Shown one piece after another: positions 1 to 11,137 of a stretch of 64,000 nt of DNA. This stretch comes from Orobanche coerulescens (Eukaryota; Streptophyta; Magnoliopsida; Lamiales; Orobanchaceae). Under the pieces are notes generated by a model, which worked only from the letters and a program-made list of their open reading frames with translations, did not search any database and had not been told where the DNA came from. The position numbers and the translations under genes are program-made. Within the stretch, counting starts at the first letter, position 1; each line of letters opens with the position of its first letter. The stretch is taken from NCBI GenBank assembly GCA_033398695.1, contig CM065804.1, forward strand, positions 39,695,501-39,759,500, written 5' to 3'.

Positions 1-229
1 GAGACAGTTTCCATACTTGGTCTTATTACAAGTCTTCTTGCTGTACTGACGAGCTTCACTTATGCTGATTCGAGGCAGGTCTTCGATATAGGATAAAGCC
101 TTGAAGCCTCGATACAGTTTCCTTACTGTATATTTGGCATATATGTCAAAACCTTCTCAATAACAAATAACAATCGATACAGGGATCGGGTATCATTGAT
201 TCGATACTGAGGTGATTGTTTTCCCAACA
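1..229 (-). repeat. Sirevirus-like 3' LTR, cut by window edge
   Basis: On the minus strand an LTR begins at 229 with TGTTGGGAAAACAATC, directly after a polypurine tract. Only its first 229 bp are in the window. The TGTTGGG start and the preceding run of G are typical of plant Copia elements of the Sirevirus group. It terminates the element that holds the large ORF at 735-3806. Confidence 0.65.
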
Positions 230-230
230 A

Positions 231-249
231 TTTCCCCCTTTTTGACAAT
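231..249 (-). other. Polypurine tract next to the 3' LTR
   Basis: Minus-strand TTGTCAAAAAGGGGGAAAT lies immediately before the LTR start at 229. This is the expected primer for plus-strand DNA synthesis and fixes the element's orientation as minus. Confidence 0.7.
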
Positions 250-734
250 TTGCCAAGACTAACTTTCTTCAACTTTTCGAGTCTTCTTGATGATGCCAAA
301 ACCTTCTTTATGAAGCATTCTTCTTCGATGACTTCTGGCAGATTTCTTGGTCTTTTGTCAATAGGTCTGACTTAGTGTCTTAGTCTACACAAATGACCGC
401 TTTCATGAGCACGTTCGATCTGATTTGAGATTTATTACAACTTAAGCCTATGATTGGCGCGCAGGCACAATCTTACAATGTATTCTAAGTTTACAACTGA
501 ATTTATGAACTGTTCGTAGACTAGTTCGTACAGCTTATTTTTCAATCAAGTTAATCTTACTTGAGATTCCTATCAAACAATTTTAAGTAATCATACATAA
601 ACACAGTAGATTACGAGTTGTAATCTTTCAAGACAAACAAACTGTTTTATTGATATTCAAAATGATTGAGTACAAAGTTTGCTGTGTTGAATAGAATTTA
701 CAAAAACAAAAAAATATACATAAATTTCAGCTCT

Positions 735-3700
735 TTATCTTTGATCCGCATGCCTCCATGGTCTCTTTCCTTGCTCATACTTGGTGCCGCGCCACCAGTT
801 TTGAAGTGAATCATTGCCTCGTTCCTGGTAAATCGCTCTTCCTTCATATGAACGATCAAAGGCAAGTATCCAATCCTCTGGATGGGTGACCCGATCTCCT
901 CTTCTATGTTTTGATTTCATTTCGACTTGGAGAGGGAGCTTACCTTCTTCTAGCATCTTTGAAAACTTATCTGCCGCTTCCGCCAATGTCTTATAATTTT
1001 TGAAGATGGCGGATTCCCTGATGAGTCTGACAAAATATCTCATCAGTTCATTCTTCCTCCATTGCTTCACTTCTTCGGCAGTTGGGTTGCGGTTGGTCGT
1101 GACGTATTTAGAAGGTCTTTGTACAAGATTTTGCCAAGGGACATTTGGGTCATGGAATTACAGTGCGGGCACGAAATTCTAAAGCTTTGGGGTTGAGGTG
1201 CTAGCTTGTTCAATTCGGCAGCGATACTGCTCTGAGCAACCTCAAATTCCCTTTCCTGTTGTAGTCTTATTCTCCTTGCAGCTTCTCGTGCCTCTTCCCC
1301 CTTTTTGGCTTCATCAAGACTTTGCAGGATTTCAAGAGCGGCGTCCTGTTTGGTCTCGATGCTGGTTATTCTTTCAACAAGGGAGGAAAGAGTCTGCGAC
1401 ATCTCTTGAATGCTTTTATCGTGCGCACGCAGCTGAGAGCTGTTCTCAATCATTGCACAGGTAGTCTTGGCTTCAGCAATCCTTGTTTTCGTAGCTTCCT
1501 CCTTCAGCAGTTGCTCTTGTTTAGCTTCCATGATCTTCAAGGCTTGCTTGAAAACTTCTGGCAGAAGAATGAATGCGTCGACAACTCGAGATACTTCGTG
1601 TTGAAAAGTGGTCATCTCTTCGACTGCAGAGGTGTGCATCCAATTCAGTGCCTTTTCAACAGAAGATAGAGCGTTGACTGCGTCTTAGATAAATACAGTC
1701 TGAAGGCCAAGAGCTCGCAGGCGCTCTTTGCGTGCACCAGAGATAGGAGAGTCAGGCTGGGCGAAGTCTTCAGCTCCGTTCAACCTCCTTACATTTACGG
1801 ATGGACGTGAAGTAAGTTGGACATCCTCAGGTTCGTTACCGTCCTCGGATTCCAAGGTTGCAGGGGTGGGAGTAGCTTCTTGTGGTTCGGCGACAGTTGG
1901 TTCAGAAGCGTCCTGTGGCGAAGGTTCTTCGGCAGATGCGGATGCAGAAGGGACTGAATCCTCCTGTTGGCTGGCAGGAATAGCTTCTTCGGTCGCAACA
2001 GGCTCGGGTGCCTGTTTCAAAATTTCTTGATCTTCCTCGACTGGAGGGACTGACTCCTCCTGGTCGGGGATGTTCTCCGGCTGTGGCGAAGGTGGATTGG
2101 CTTGGGTTGAAGGCCCTTCGTCTTTTCTGGGTGGAGAGGTGGCTTGGGCTTCAGCCTCTTCACGGCTCATTCTCAGACCTGCTTGAAGAGCATCGTCGTC
2201 ATCGTCTGAGTCATGATCGTTGTCATCTTTTGGATTTATGGGAGAGTCCTCTGACTTCTTCTTTCCTTTTCTTCTGGCGTCGGATTTGTGCAACAGGTGG
2301 ATTTCAATGAGATCTTTGCAAGAAGCGTTGTCCCATCGAAGCAAGGCCTCAATTTCAGTTGAGTCTATTACTTCGGAGACAAATCGCTCTTCGTGGCTCC
2401 ATTCGCTCCAGTTGTACAGTGTGTCGTACGGAGCTAGCCTATAGCTTTTCCATTGCAGAAATCTTTCGTACGCTTGTTCAATTTGAACCGAAAGAAGTGT
2501 TTGATTTATGATTGAGTCATGGGAGGGACTTCGAATCACGTGCAGACGCTGTTTGAGGATTCGTGCAGTATGGGATCTGTACGGAAGATGGACTCCTTGC
2601 GGGGATGGTGCCGAAGGAAATTGGATCTGTGCGGGTGTGGGATCCGCAGAGGAGAGGTAGCTTTTGGCTCGAATGGCGGTAGACGTGCTAACGTCTTGAA
2701 TGTTGGCGAGATGTCTCTATATCCGTCGTAGCGCAAAGGCTCGGGATCTACTGTCGATGCGGTAGGAGACACTTCTTCGCGGGGTTGGGCCACAGGGTTC
2801 TTCGATGGGTTGCGCCACGGGCGAGACATCCTCGGAGTGTTTGGCTTTGATTTTTGAGAGCCTCCAGTCTCTTCTTGGACTTCTCACCCGGAGTGTTTCT
2901 TTGTGAACGCTTGCGCTTCTTCTTTGAAGATTCCATTTCTGGGACCTTCACAGATTCATCTCTTGGGTTGGCAGAAATAGGCATGTGCCTGGTTCTCGGG
3001 TGGTTGGCATGCATGGTGCTCTGGTTATAGGCAGTGGGCTTGACGCCTCCTAAATATATCCTGGAGCTATTTTTCTTGGCGTCGGCGGATTGGTTGACTC
3101 CACACTTCGTCAAAATGTAGTTCAGCATTAAGCCAAATGATTTCTTTTGGGTGGCAGGCTTGCACACCTCTTCTTGAAGTCGTTTCAAAATGATTTGGCA
3201 CCAATTGACCTTTTCACAGGTCAAAATAGCTACCATCACTCTGAACCTTAGATTCGTGCACATCTCGAACGCACCAGTTCGATTTTCAATGATCCTGGAA
3301 CAGAAATCGTGAAGATAAACGAAATGAAGAAGAAAATTTTTCTTGTGGCAGGTGGTTGTCACCATATCAACCACTTTGGACCCGGTAAATAGTCCATAAA
3401 ACTTGGTAATCAGCTCTTGAGACCCGAACGTCTCAAGCTGGTCCATGGTCAGGCCGTCGGCGGGCAGCCTGTAGATTTTCTGGAGTAGGTCGCTATTGAT
3501 GCAGATTTGCATTCCTTGGACTGTTGCAGTGATGTCAGCAACGTGTCCTCCCTGAGCTAGTGATAGAAAACGAACGGCGGCGTTGAGGTAGAATTCCTCA
3601 ACCAGATGGGCGTCGTATTTGTCGGCGGTTTTGCTCCCGAAGCGATAGACTCCTTGTTGTTCAAGGCGAGTAATGATATACTCCATTGGTTCGGTGTCGT

Positions 3701-3806
3701 TGATTTCCGAGATGATACGCTCGATGATGACAGGTTTCGAGAAGATGCGGCCATCAATGATGTTGGAGGTTTTCTTCAGAACAGGGGAAGAAGATTGACT
3801 AGCCAT
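735..3806 (-). pseudogene. Large extra ORF of a Sirevirus-like element (plant transposon protein type), broken
   Basis: A coding region of about 1,000 codons survives as five overlapping or abutting minus-strand ORFs (3806-2748, 2829-2536, 2539-1685, 1639-1067, 1070-735). They are separated by three frame changes and one in-frame stop near 1685. Order of parts: an N-terminal globular domain of about 250 residues beginning MASQSSSPVLKK, with motifs such as DTFGSQEL-like helices and FVYLHDFC; a basic KKKRKR stretch like a nuclear signal; a long acidic Pro/Glu/Ser-rich linker; a coiled coil; and a CPHC-containing tail. The N-terminal part resembles the family called putative plant transposon protein; this is recalled, not searched. 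It occupies the envelope-like position between pol and the 3' LTR. Function unknown. It is not a virus envelope by any motif I can see: there is no signal peptide or membrane segment. Confidence 0.65.
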
Positions 3807-3940
3807 GGATGTTTTCTTAAAACGAAGGTGGAAGAAAACAGTAGAAATTCGCAGTGAATATGCAGAAAATATGTAGGCTGTTTGCTTGAGATCTCTCGTA
3901 ATTGCAGAAAGCGTAAAGAGTCTCTAATGGCGAATCTGAT

Positions 3941-3950
3941 CCTTTTATAC
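3941..3950 (-). promoter_or_regulatory. TATA box upstream of the extra ORF
   Basis: Minus-strand GTATAAAAGG lies about 135 bp upstream of the ATG at 3806. That leaves room for a leader of about 110 nt. It suggests that the extra ORF has, or had, its own internal promoter rather than depending only on the LTR. No other promoter element was identified. Confidence 0.45.
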
Positions 3951-4320
3951 TTGGGCGGCGAAATAGGGTTTGCAGTACGAATGGTCGATTTTAAGGATGG
4001 GAACCGGTTTTGAAATCGAGTCGGGATGGATTTAGTATAAGCTGTACGCTAATCCATTAAAAGGTTTTAAAATACAATGGTCCCACTTCTGACATAGGTT
4101 GATACCCTAAATGCCTAAAACGGCGGTTTAAAAATAATAAACCATTTAAAAACATCGCGGCTTTTGAGATTCAGTTGTCCAGATGTCGTGTAAGGCATTT
4201 AATGAACATGACGTTTGACATAAAAACAGGGCACGTGGACAAAAATTCTTTTAAAAGGAAATAATATTATATTATATACTGAATCGAAATCCTATAGTAT
4301 GTGCTGTTCTCCGCGTCGAT

Positions 4321-4550
4321 ACAGCGTTCCCCCTTAAAAAGGTACTAATAGGTTTTAAATTCCATACAACAATATTTGGATTTATGCTGTATTCATGGGT
4401 CCTACAGTATTCCCCCTTAATTATTGCACACATCAGCTGTAAGATTCATATGCCTTCGTTCGCTACAGTACTGTATTGATGTTTCTGAGTGTACAGATAA
4501 TTAATGTTGGATACTGTATTCACGGGTCTTACAGCATTCCCCCTCAATTG
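4321..4550 (-). other. Three repeated polypurine-tract-like motifs
   Basis: Minus-strand motifs of the form AAGGGGGAAnnCTGTA occur at about 4321-4340, 4403-4420 and 4531-4550, in otherwise AT-rich non-coding DNA. Multiple polypurine tracts upstream of the envelope-like region are a known Sirevirus hallmark, which supports the assignment. The rest of 3951-4320 shows nothing else I can name. Confidence 0.45.
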
Positions 4551-4559
4551 TTGAGTAAA

Positions 4560-4737
4560 AGCAGTAAATTTACTTACAGGGAGTCTGGCTGTAGTATTCC
4601 CAATTCTGTTGCTACTGATAGGCCAAAATGAAGGGTTCCGTTGTGGCAATACCCACAACTCATTAATTGTCGCGAAAAATGAAGGGTTCCGTTGTGGCAT
4701 ACCCACAATCTAATACCCACAACTCAATGCCTCGAGT
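4560..4737. other. Patchwork filler at an element junction
   Basis: Short blocks here recur elsewhere in the window. A block containing GAAGGGTTCCGTTGTGGCA is present twice (from about 4626 and 4676) and again near 28450. A block containing GTCTGGCTGTAGTATTCCCA (about 4569) recurs near 28580. CCACAACTCAATGCCTCGAG (about 4712) recurs near 27402. The segment separates the minus-strand Sirevirus remnant from the plus-strand Angela-like remnant. It reads like templated filler from end joining, or like an assembly patch. Confidence 0.5.
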
Positions 4738-5011
4738 CTCGCGTGGAATCTTCGTGAGACTGTGTGTTACGCTGCCAGAGCAGTAGCACAGGCCTAGGAG
4801 CCGAGGTTTCACAACAGTACCAAACATATTGAGAGAGAGTATCATCTCGTAAGAGAATTTGTTTGCATAGAGATACATTGTGCTGCATAGAGTAGAGTCA
4901 GCCGACTACGTCGCTGATCCAGACAAGCCACAATCTCGGATTAGCTTGGGCGTGTCGGAGAACATGGGTATTAGATACCATAGTGTGTGGCATTGAGTGC
5001 AAGTGGGAGAT
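4738..5011 (+). pseudogene. Copia A: 3' end of pol (RNase H C-terminus)
   Basis: The plus strand, in shifting frames, encodes the end of a Copia polyprotein: the stretch corresponding to AVAQAKEP, then HIERKYHLVREFV-like residues, ending MGIRYHSVWH just before GTGGGAGAT and the LTR. Frameshifts and stops make it non-functional. The same damaged sequence (TGTGTGTTACGCTGCC in place of the intact region) is found in copy C at about 39325. Confidence 0.7.
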
Positions 5012-6348
5012 TGTTAGGAATATGCCCTCGAATGCAACTCAGAGGATGTTGAGTGAGGGCATTGTACTTGTAATTATGTAAACCGGAAGGCGGGGGTCAA
5101 CCTCGACGTGCATCTTGACGGGCAAGTAGCAGGTCCTACTGAATACCAAGATAGAATTCTTTCTCCCGTTAGTGAGCGGGTTATATGTCCTATGCGGTTA
5201 TTGGCAGATGAGATCATAAGTCTTTGGCCAAAGCATTGGAGCTAGTTGTATTAGATACACGACAGCTCGATGATCTCGATTTGCATTAACGAATGCATAG
5301 CGTCAAGTACAGATAGGGTTTGACTGATCGTGACTCTATAACTTGATCGGGACATTTGAAAGAAGGGTTTATACGTATACTGGTATTCACGACAGAATGG
5401 TTCTTGAATGATCCCAATCATTCGTTCTCAGTTGGGGTACAGTGTAGGCCGCCAGGCTGGCTAGGTGGTGCTACTACTCTTTGGTTCCTCCCATTGCTGA
5501 CTGAGACGGACCTACCGAGTCGCGCAATAGGATTGACGACGGAATGAATAAAGCTAATTCTCTCATTATGAATATTAGATATTGGATATCTAATTTTGGA
5601 ACATTGGATGTTTAAATCGATTTATTGGATAAATTGATTTACGGCCTAATGAATTAAATAAATTACTGGGTGATTAATTTAATTCATGTATATAATTATT
5701 TCTTGGAGAAATTAATTATATATTATTTTGTATTTGATATGTTTAATTAATTGGATTAATTAATCGATATAAATACATCGATACGGAATCGGAGTTTATC
5801 TGTTTAGACCCTCGAGTCAAACGAACCGAACTCGTCCGATTTCTAGCATGGGCCGCCCCCCACATTCCACCCACCTTCCTTTTGGACTTATGTCTCCATT
5901 CTTTAATGTATTATTATTGTGGAGGTGGGGTTAGATTCCCACATGCATGAGTTGTTAAAGGTAGTGGGGAGTTGAATAAATAAAGGAGGATGACTATCAC
6001 TTACAGACACAAGCTTCCATACGTGAAAGTGAAACAGAGAGAGAATATTATTCTTCTCAAGTTTTCATCATCTTCTTCATTTTTATTCTTGAGTTCTCTT
6101 GGAGAAAATTCAAGATATATTGAGAGATATAAATTAAAACACTTAGAGTGTTATAATCAAAGCTTCATCACTTGATTCTAGCCGTAACCTTAGAGGTTAA
6201 TCGAGTGTTGTCATTCCGTTCGTTTCTCCGGCGCATGACAAGTAGAGACGCGGTTTTTTCGGCGTTGGATCATCCAAGGGCTTGGAGCATTTTGGATCGT
6301 TTGGGGAATAGCTCAAGAGAAGGAAATCCATATAATCAACGGACGACA
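5012..6348 (+). repeat. Copia A: Tork/Angela-like 3' LTR with internal deletion
   Basis: Starts TGTTAGGAATATGCCC after the polypurine GTGGGAGAT. Compared with copies B and C, it lacks about 480 bp after TGTAAACC at about 5079-5086; that 8-bp word borders both ends of the missing block. It runs on to CAACGGACGACAAG at about 6348, where it leaves the sequence of full copy D (35470-37417), so the terminal part is missing. The start motif is that of the Angela/Tork Copia lineage. Confidence 0.75.
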
Positions 6349-6472
6349 AGTGAGTAATCCAAGATATCGTTGGATTACAAGTGAGTATAACGAGGAATAC
6401 AATTCTACCCTCCATATATGCTCTCGTTTTCCTATATATTACATTCTACCCTCCGGATTTATGTCTAAGAAA
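6349..6472. other. Short junction segment
   Basis: Contains ATTCTACCCTCC twice (about 6402 and 6446). The second copy is preceded by ATATTACA, which is the family X polypurine tract and LTR start read backwards. It joins Copia A to the X LTR fragment at a shared GGTGAGC. Probably a decayed scrap of another X-like end. Confidence 0.4.
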
Positions 6473-7140
6473 CGGTGAGCTAAAACGACCATAACTCTCT
6501 CGTCCGGACTCCGATTGACTCACCGTTTGAACCATTGGAAAGCTAACTCGATGCTCTATAATGTTGCAAAGATTCAGAATTTTTGGAGTTACCAAAAATT
6601 AATGGTGATCTAACAAAGTCGAACTCATACTTAGAAAAGTCGTTTAGTAATCCTGAATTCAACAAAACGACACCGAAACCCGAACCTGAATACGAACCGA
6701 AGATACGGTTACGAAGTACTCACAAAGACGAATCTAAGAGCTAGTAGGACACACGATTCTGACCACCCGAAGGCTCGAAATTCGACAACGGAAGGTAATT
6801 ACCCCAAACTTTGGGAAATTACGAAAATGGCCCAAATGCCCGAAAATCACCATACGACAACGAATAATCAAACCGAAGCTCACAACACGTATAACAACGT
6901 TAAATGAACTTACGAAAAACCCCAAACGAAGTTTGAGCGAGATTCGCAAGAACCGAACTCAAGCGCGGAAAAGTCGCTAAAAAGCACGGAACTCAACAAA
7001 GCAGCACCGAAACGAACTCGGATGACAAAAAGTGCAGAATTAAATATTCTCCGAATGACGAAACGGTCATGATAGAGTTGTCAAAATAAAATTCCTCCGA
7101 AAAAAGAAAATTACCGAAATTCGAAATTGCGGATATTACA
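6473..7140 (-). repeat. Family X LTR, first 668 bp only
   Basis: On the minus strand the LTR starts at 7140 with TGTAATATCCGCAATTTC, directly after the purine-rich AAGGAGGGTAGAA. It stops at 6473, before the palindrome array and TATA box. It matches 12871-13533 closely. It is the downstream LTR of the interior at 7141-11137. Confidence 0.75.
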
Positions 7141-9224
7141 TTCTACCCTCCTTAAAAGAAGTTTCGTCCCGAAACTTAAAACAAGTAGGGGGGAGCAATA
7201 TACCCGCCAGGAAAACTCGACGAGATACACCAAAAACAGAAAACTCGCGCCCAACGGCGAAATGCTGCAAGAAACGCAAAGAGACATACGGCGTGAAAAC
7301 ACGTTCCACGACGACCAACACAACGTCGCCGTTAGGGATATAATAAAACCAACAAATGACAAGCGTCATCAAACGGATAATATAGCCAAGTCAATTATCC
7401 GACAATCACAAAACACAACGAACGAAAGTCAGTATGATTGACCAACCCAACGGTACATCAATCGAAACGCGAGCCAATCGCTGAACTAATACTGAATTCC
7501 ACCGCCCAAGGGTTGGAAGATCGAAAACGAGACTAATTTCCCAAACTTAAGGGAATTAGGAAGGAGCCTGAATGCTCAACGATCACAAAACGAACAATCA
7601 TGTCCGAAACATTCAAACGATCACAAAATGAACAAGCAAACGATCGAGACAACAAAAATCGAACAATCATGTCCGAAACACGAAGGATAATAAAACTCAA
7701 ACAACAACTCCCAGGATGATCTGGTGAGAACTACAAGGAATGCATTCCCATAAGATCCACAGGATAGGGAATAGCGATTGAAAAGTCACAGCGACAAACG
7801 AGTTATTCCAAAACAATACCACACTCGTTCGATCAACAAAAGCAAGGGATAGGGAAAGTTCAGAAATGTCAACGAACATAAACGAGTCGACAGAGTCGAA
7901 AATACAGAAGTTCCAATTCCGATCCACTTCGAATAAAAGAACTAGTAGAACCAAAAGATGTTACTTCCGAACAAGGTTCACAAGAATCGATCAGAAATCG
8001 GAAAAGTCAAAGAGATTACCAGATCGACACAAAACAAGATCACACTGCTCGAATGATGAACCCGAAATACAAAACAAGTTCGAGAAAGATCAACGAACAC
8101 GAACGAATCGATAGACTGGAGAAAGAAAATACAGAAGTCAAAATAGTATGGGTAGTATCCCCGACCTCATCCACGAAATTCACAAAACAGGAGCAAGGTA
8201 ACAAGACACTAAACAACCGACACATAACGGAACGATCACCGATGCACACGGTCATACCAAACCAAGCTCTAACAGCTCGCACATGCGCGACAACGTAGAA
8301 ATCACTACGAGGCGGCAACATTCGACACTAACATACCACCTCTCACAACAAATGCGTGGCAACGCCTCGACGTTCATGCCACCAATCTGATCATACTCGG
8401 GAGCAAACATCATAACGACAACGCGAACATCATACATATATACCCATCCCTCAAACGGGAATGGATAGGTTTTAAAAACGAAAACCTCATTTTGAAAATA
8501 ATTTAGAAGAACACCGGTTGATCTTGAGTATCACCTTTCAAAAAGTACAAACGTGAAACATCGTTATCGAGACTTTGGAGAACCATTTCGCATTTGATAA
8601 AAATGAGGACACTTTCTCTTAGTGAAAACTTTCAGAATATTCGACCCTCGGGTCTAAATAAAAGTGTTTCTAAAACATTGAAAATATCTCAAAGCATTTT
8701 GGTCCTCGAGGTAGAAGAATTTTGAAATGTGTTGTGGCACCTTGTATGTACTACGAGAAAATAATTCATTTTAAAAGAACGTCTCGAAATTTATTTTCTA
8801 AGATACTCAAGGTTTTTCAGAAGTACAATAGGCCAAAATGCCCAGAATTCACACTTGTCAATATTCACTTAAACACATCATAGCACACTCATTAAATCGT
8901 TCACAATCAAGACAGGTGATATACAATCCCTAGGATATGCTTAACAACATCATTAAAACAACGATCGGTTTATCAAAACCGGATGGAAAACGACATCAAG
9001 AACAAAACTCCAAAAAGTCAACTCTAGGGATTCAAGAAAAATTGCTGGATTCGCGAAGAACAATGGATTAGATGATCTTAAAAATCATCTAGGATACTCC
9101 AAAACACCTTTGGATGGAAGAAAAAAATCAGCCCCAATGCGAAACCTAGTCGCTCGTCTCAATCTCATGGAGGAAGAAGAAAAATGAAGAAAATGCAACT
9201 TCTAGACCGGTGTCCTATTTATAT

Positions 9225-9475
9225 CGACACAATTAGCGTGCGCTAATCATTAAGGTTAGCGTGCGCTATCACGGCACCAAACAAAACTCCCGACCAAAAA
9301 TACACCGTTAGCGTGCGCTAATCCCAAGTGTTAGCGTGCGCTAACGAGAACTTCGCACTACCCAAAGAGTTCCCGGATCGCTCAACTACCGAGTAGCGTG
9401 CGCTATTCTCCCTTTAGCGTGCTACCAACGTACTCTCGCGCGCGTAAGCCGTAAAGCGTAGCGTGCGCTAACAAT
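9225..9475 (-). promoter_or_regulatory. Dyad array and TATA box inside family X interior
   Basis: Several copies of TTAGCGTGCGCTAA (6-bp arms, 2-bp spacer) and half sites precede, on the minus strand, a TATAAATAGG motif at about 9216-9225. The same array recurs at 15630-15870, 17940-18202 (six full or near-full dyads, TATAAATA at 18195-18202) and 26965-27215. A second internal promoter is inferred; no transcription evidence is available. Confidence 0.45.
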
Positions 9476-11121
9476 TCGGAGAGACAACAACAAAACATAT
9501 CATAAAATTACATGCCGTAAACCCTTCTCACAAGGATTTACCGTGCTAAGCATGATTTCCCATCTCATTTCGAAAATGCTAAAAAGACCAATGACGGTGA
9601 TGTTTTCCAAAACTCAAAACTCATTTGTCAAACCATCATGAAATATTCAAGGCCAAAATGCCAAAACTTGATTCAAGGAATCGGTTTTACGAAATAAAAC
9701 TCGGTTGCAAAATACCGAAAGTTGTTTGAAAGAACTCACGCAATGGATAAAATACGTACGAAAATACATCAAGAGTGACGACACTCCTCGTATAAACCAA
9801 ATACGAGAGTCTAATAAACACATATCGTGAAATCAAAATCCATAGAAGGATTCCATCATTCAATCGACTAATCATACAAATAACTCGTGTCACACGAGGC
9901 ACAACACAAGGAAGGGAGTATTACATCCATAGGTCGACGTAAGTGACGACCGCCTTGATACTAATCACGACCAATGATCTCAAGCGACGCGTCGCGATGC
10001 GACTAAGTCGACAAAATCCGACGACAAAACTCAACCAACACAACTTGGCTCGACAAATTTAGGTTTTCCTGTGCTAACTGATTTTAAAATCGTATACTCT
10101 AGTTATTCGAAAATAAAACCGATAAGTTAAAAATCGTTTTCAAGACCCTTTTAAACACGACAAGGGCTTAACAGTGGTAGCATTTTATAAAATGTCCTAA
10201 ACACTTTTATACACGACCTTTAAATACCGACACAAGGTTTTATTTGAAAATACAAGGCTGGCTCGCCCAAATTCATGTCACTTTTCAAAAACCCACAATA
10301 CGATCAAGTCTAAGAAATTTTCAAGCATGTACGCCGCATGTATTATTATTAATAGAAACACATTGGTTGTAAATAATAATAATTAGCCAAGTACCAACAA
10401 TTCCCGGACACACTCATATACGACATTCAAAAATCACCAGTTCAAAAAGCGCAACTCGGAAATACTAATTCCAAGCATATGTCAAACTATCTCTTCAAGT
10501 TTAACAACAGAACCAAAGATCACCGATTTGGACATATGTCGAAACCGGCTATGTGAGTTTCTCAACAAACTCGCCATCAATACCTATACCGAACATATCA
10601 ATGTTCAAAACTTCTACATCATACCGCACCCTTCGGTGTCCAACTCATCGGTACATTCGGCTCAACATACATTTAGTATATCGCAATTACCAAACACATT
10701 CCATCACACGGAAAAGACTAGAGAGTCAAGCCCTCTCACAATATATCACGGAGCAAAACTCGGATCTTTCGATCACCAACGATCCCACCAATGCTAGGAA
10801 GTTTAGCGATGGAAGGCTCGCAAAACGACAAACGGTCAAGCCTTAACGACGCACATACTCCGAGAGATAAAGAAGCGCGCAATACTAGAATCAAAAGTGC
10901 ACGAACCGGATGGATCGAAAAAAAAACAACTCGACGATAAGTACGAGAGAGGCAATCACAGCTCAAGAAGTGGAATTTCAATACGAGAAAACAAGAGAAT
11001 CGAGGAAGGAAAACTTACGAGCACTGGATGTACTGAGATGCCGGCAGCGGTGTGACAATGTGCAAAACAAAACACAACTAGACCCAAATAACCAACAAGC
11101 CTAGGTATCCATAAACCTAGA

Positions 11122-11133
11122 GCTCCGATACCA
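11122..11133 (-). other. Primer binding site, family X
   Basis: Minus-strand TGGTATCGGAGC lies 4 bp after the LTR end TGTTACA at 11138. It differs at one base from TGGTATCAGAGC, the usual complement of the initiator tRNA-Met 3' end. Confidence 0.75.
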
Positions 11134-11137
11134 TTTC

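Larger units (their letters stand above)
7141..11137 (-). mobile_element. Family X interior, complete, non-coding (LARD type)
   Basis: About 4.0 kb between the primer site at 11122-11133 and the polypurine tract at 7141-7155. No gag, protease, reverse transcriptase or integrase motif is visible in any frame. The end reads like the tail of a Tekay-type pol (the frame giving LSFGTKLLLRR), so X looks like a large retrotransposon derivative of a Tekay chromovirus. Inside, at 9225-9475, lies a cluster of TTAGCG(TG)CGCTAA dyads followed by a TATA-like CGATATAAATAGG. This resembles the U3 region of the T1 LTR and suggests that part of the interior is an old nested LTR. Confidence 0.65.

Noticed and set aside
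7697..7954. An 85-codon ORF repeated in every X copy (also 14088-14345, 25429-25686)
   Set aside because: Conserved only because the DNA is repeated. Hydrophobic composition, no start context, and broken in the plus-strand copy at 19500-19740.
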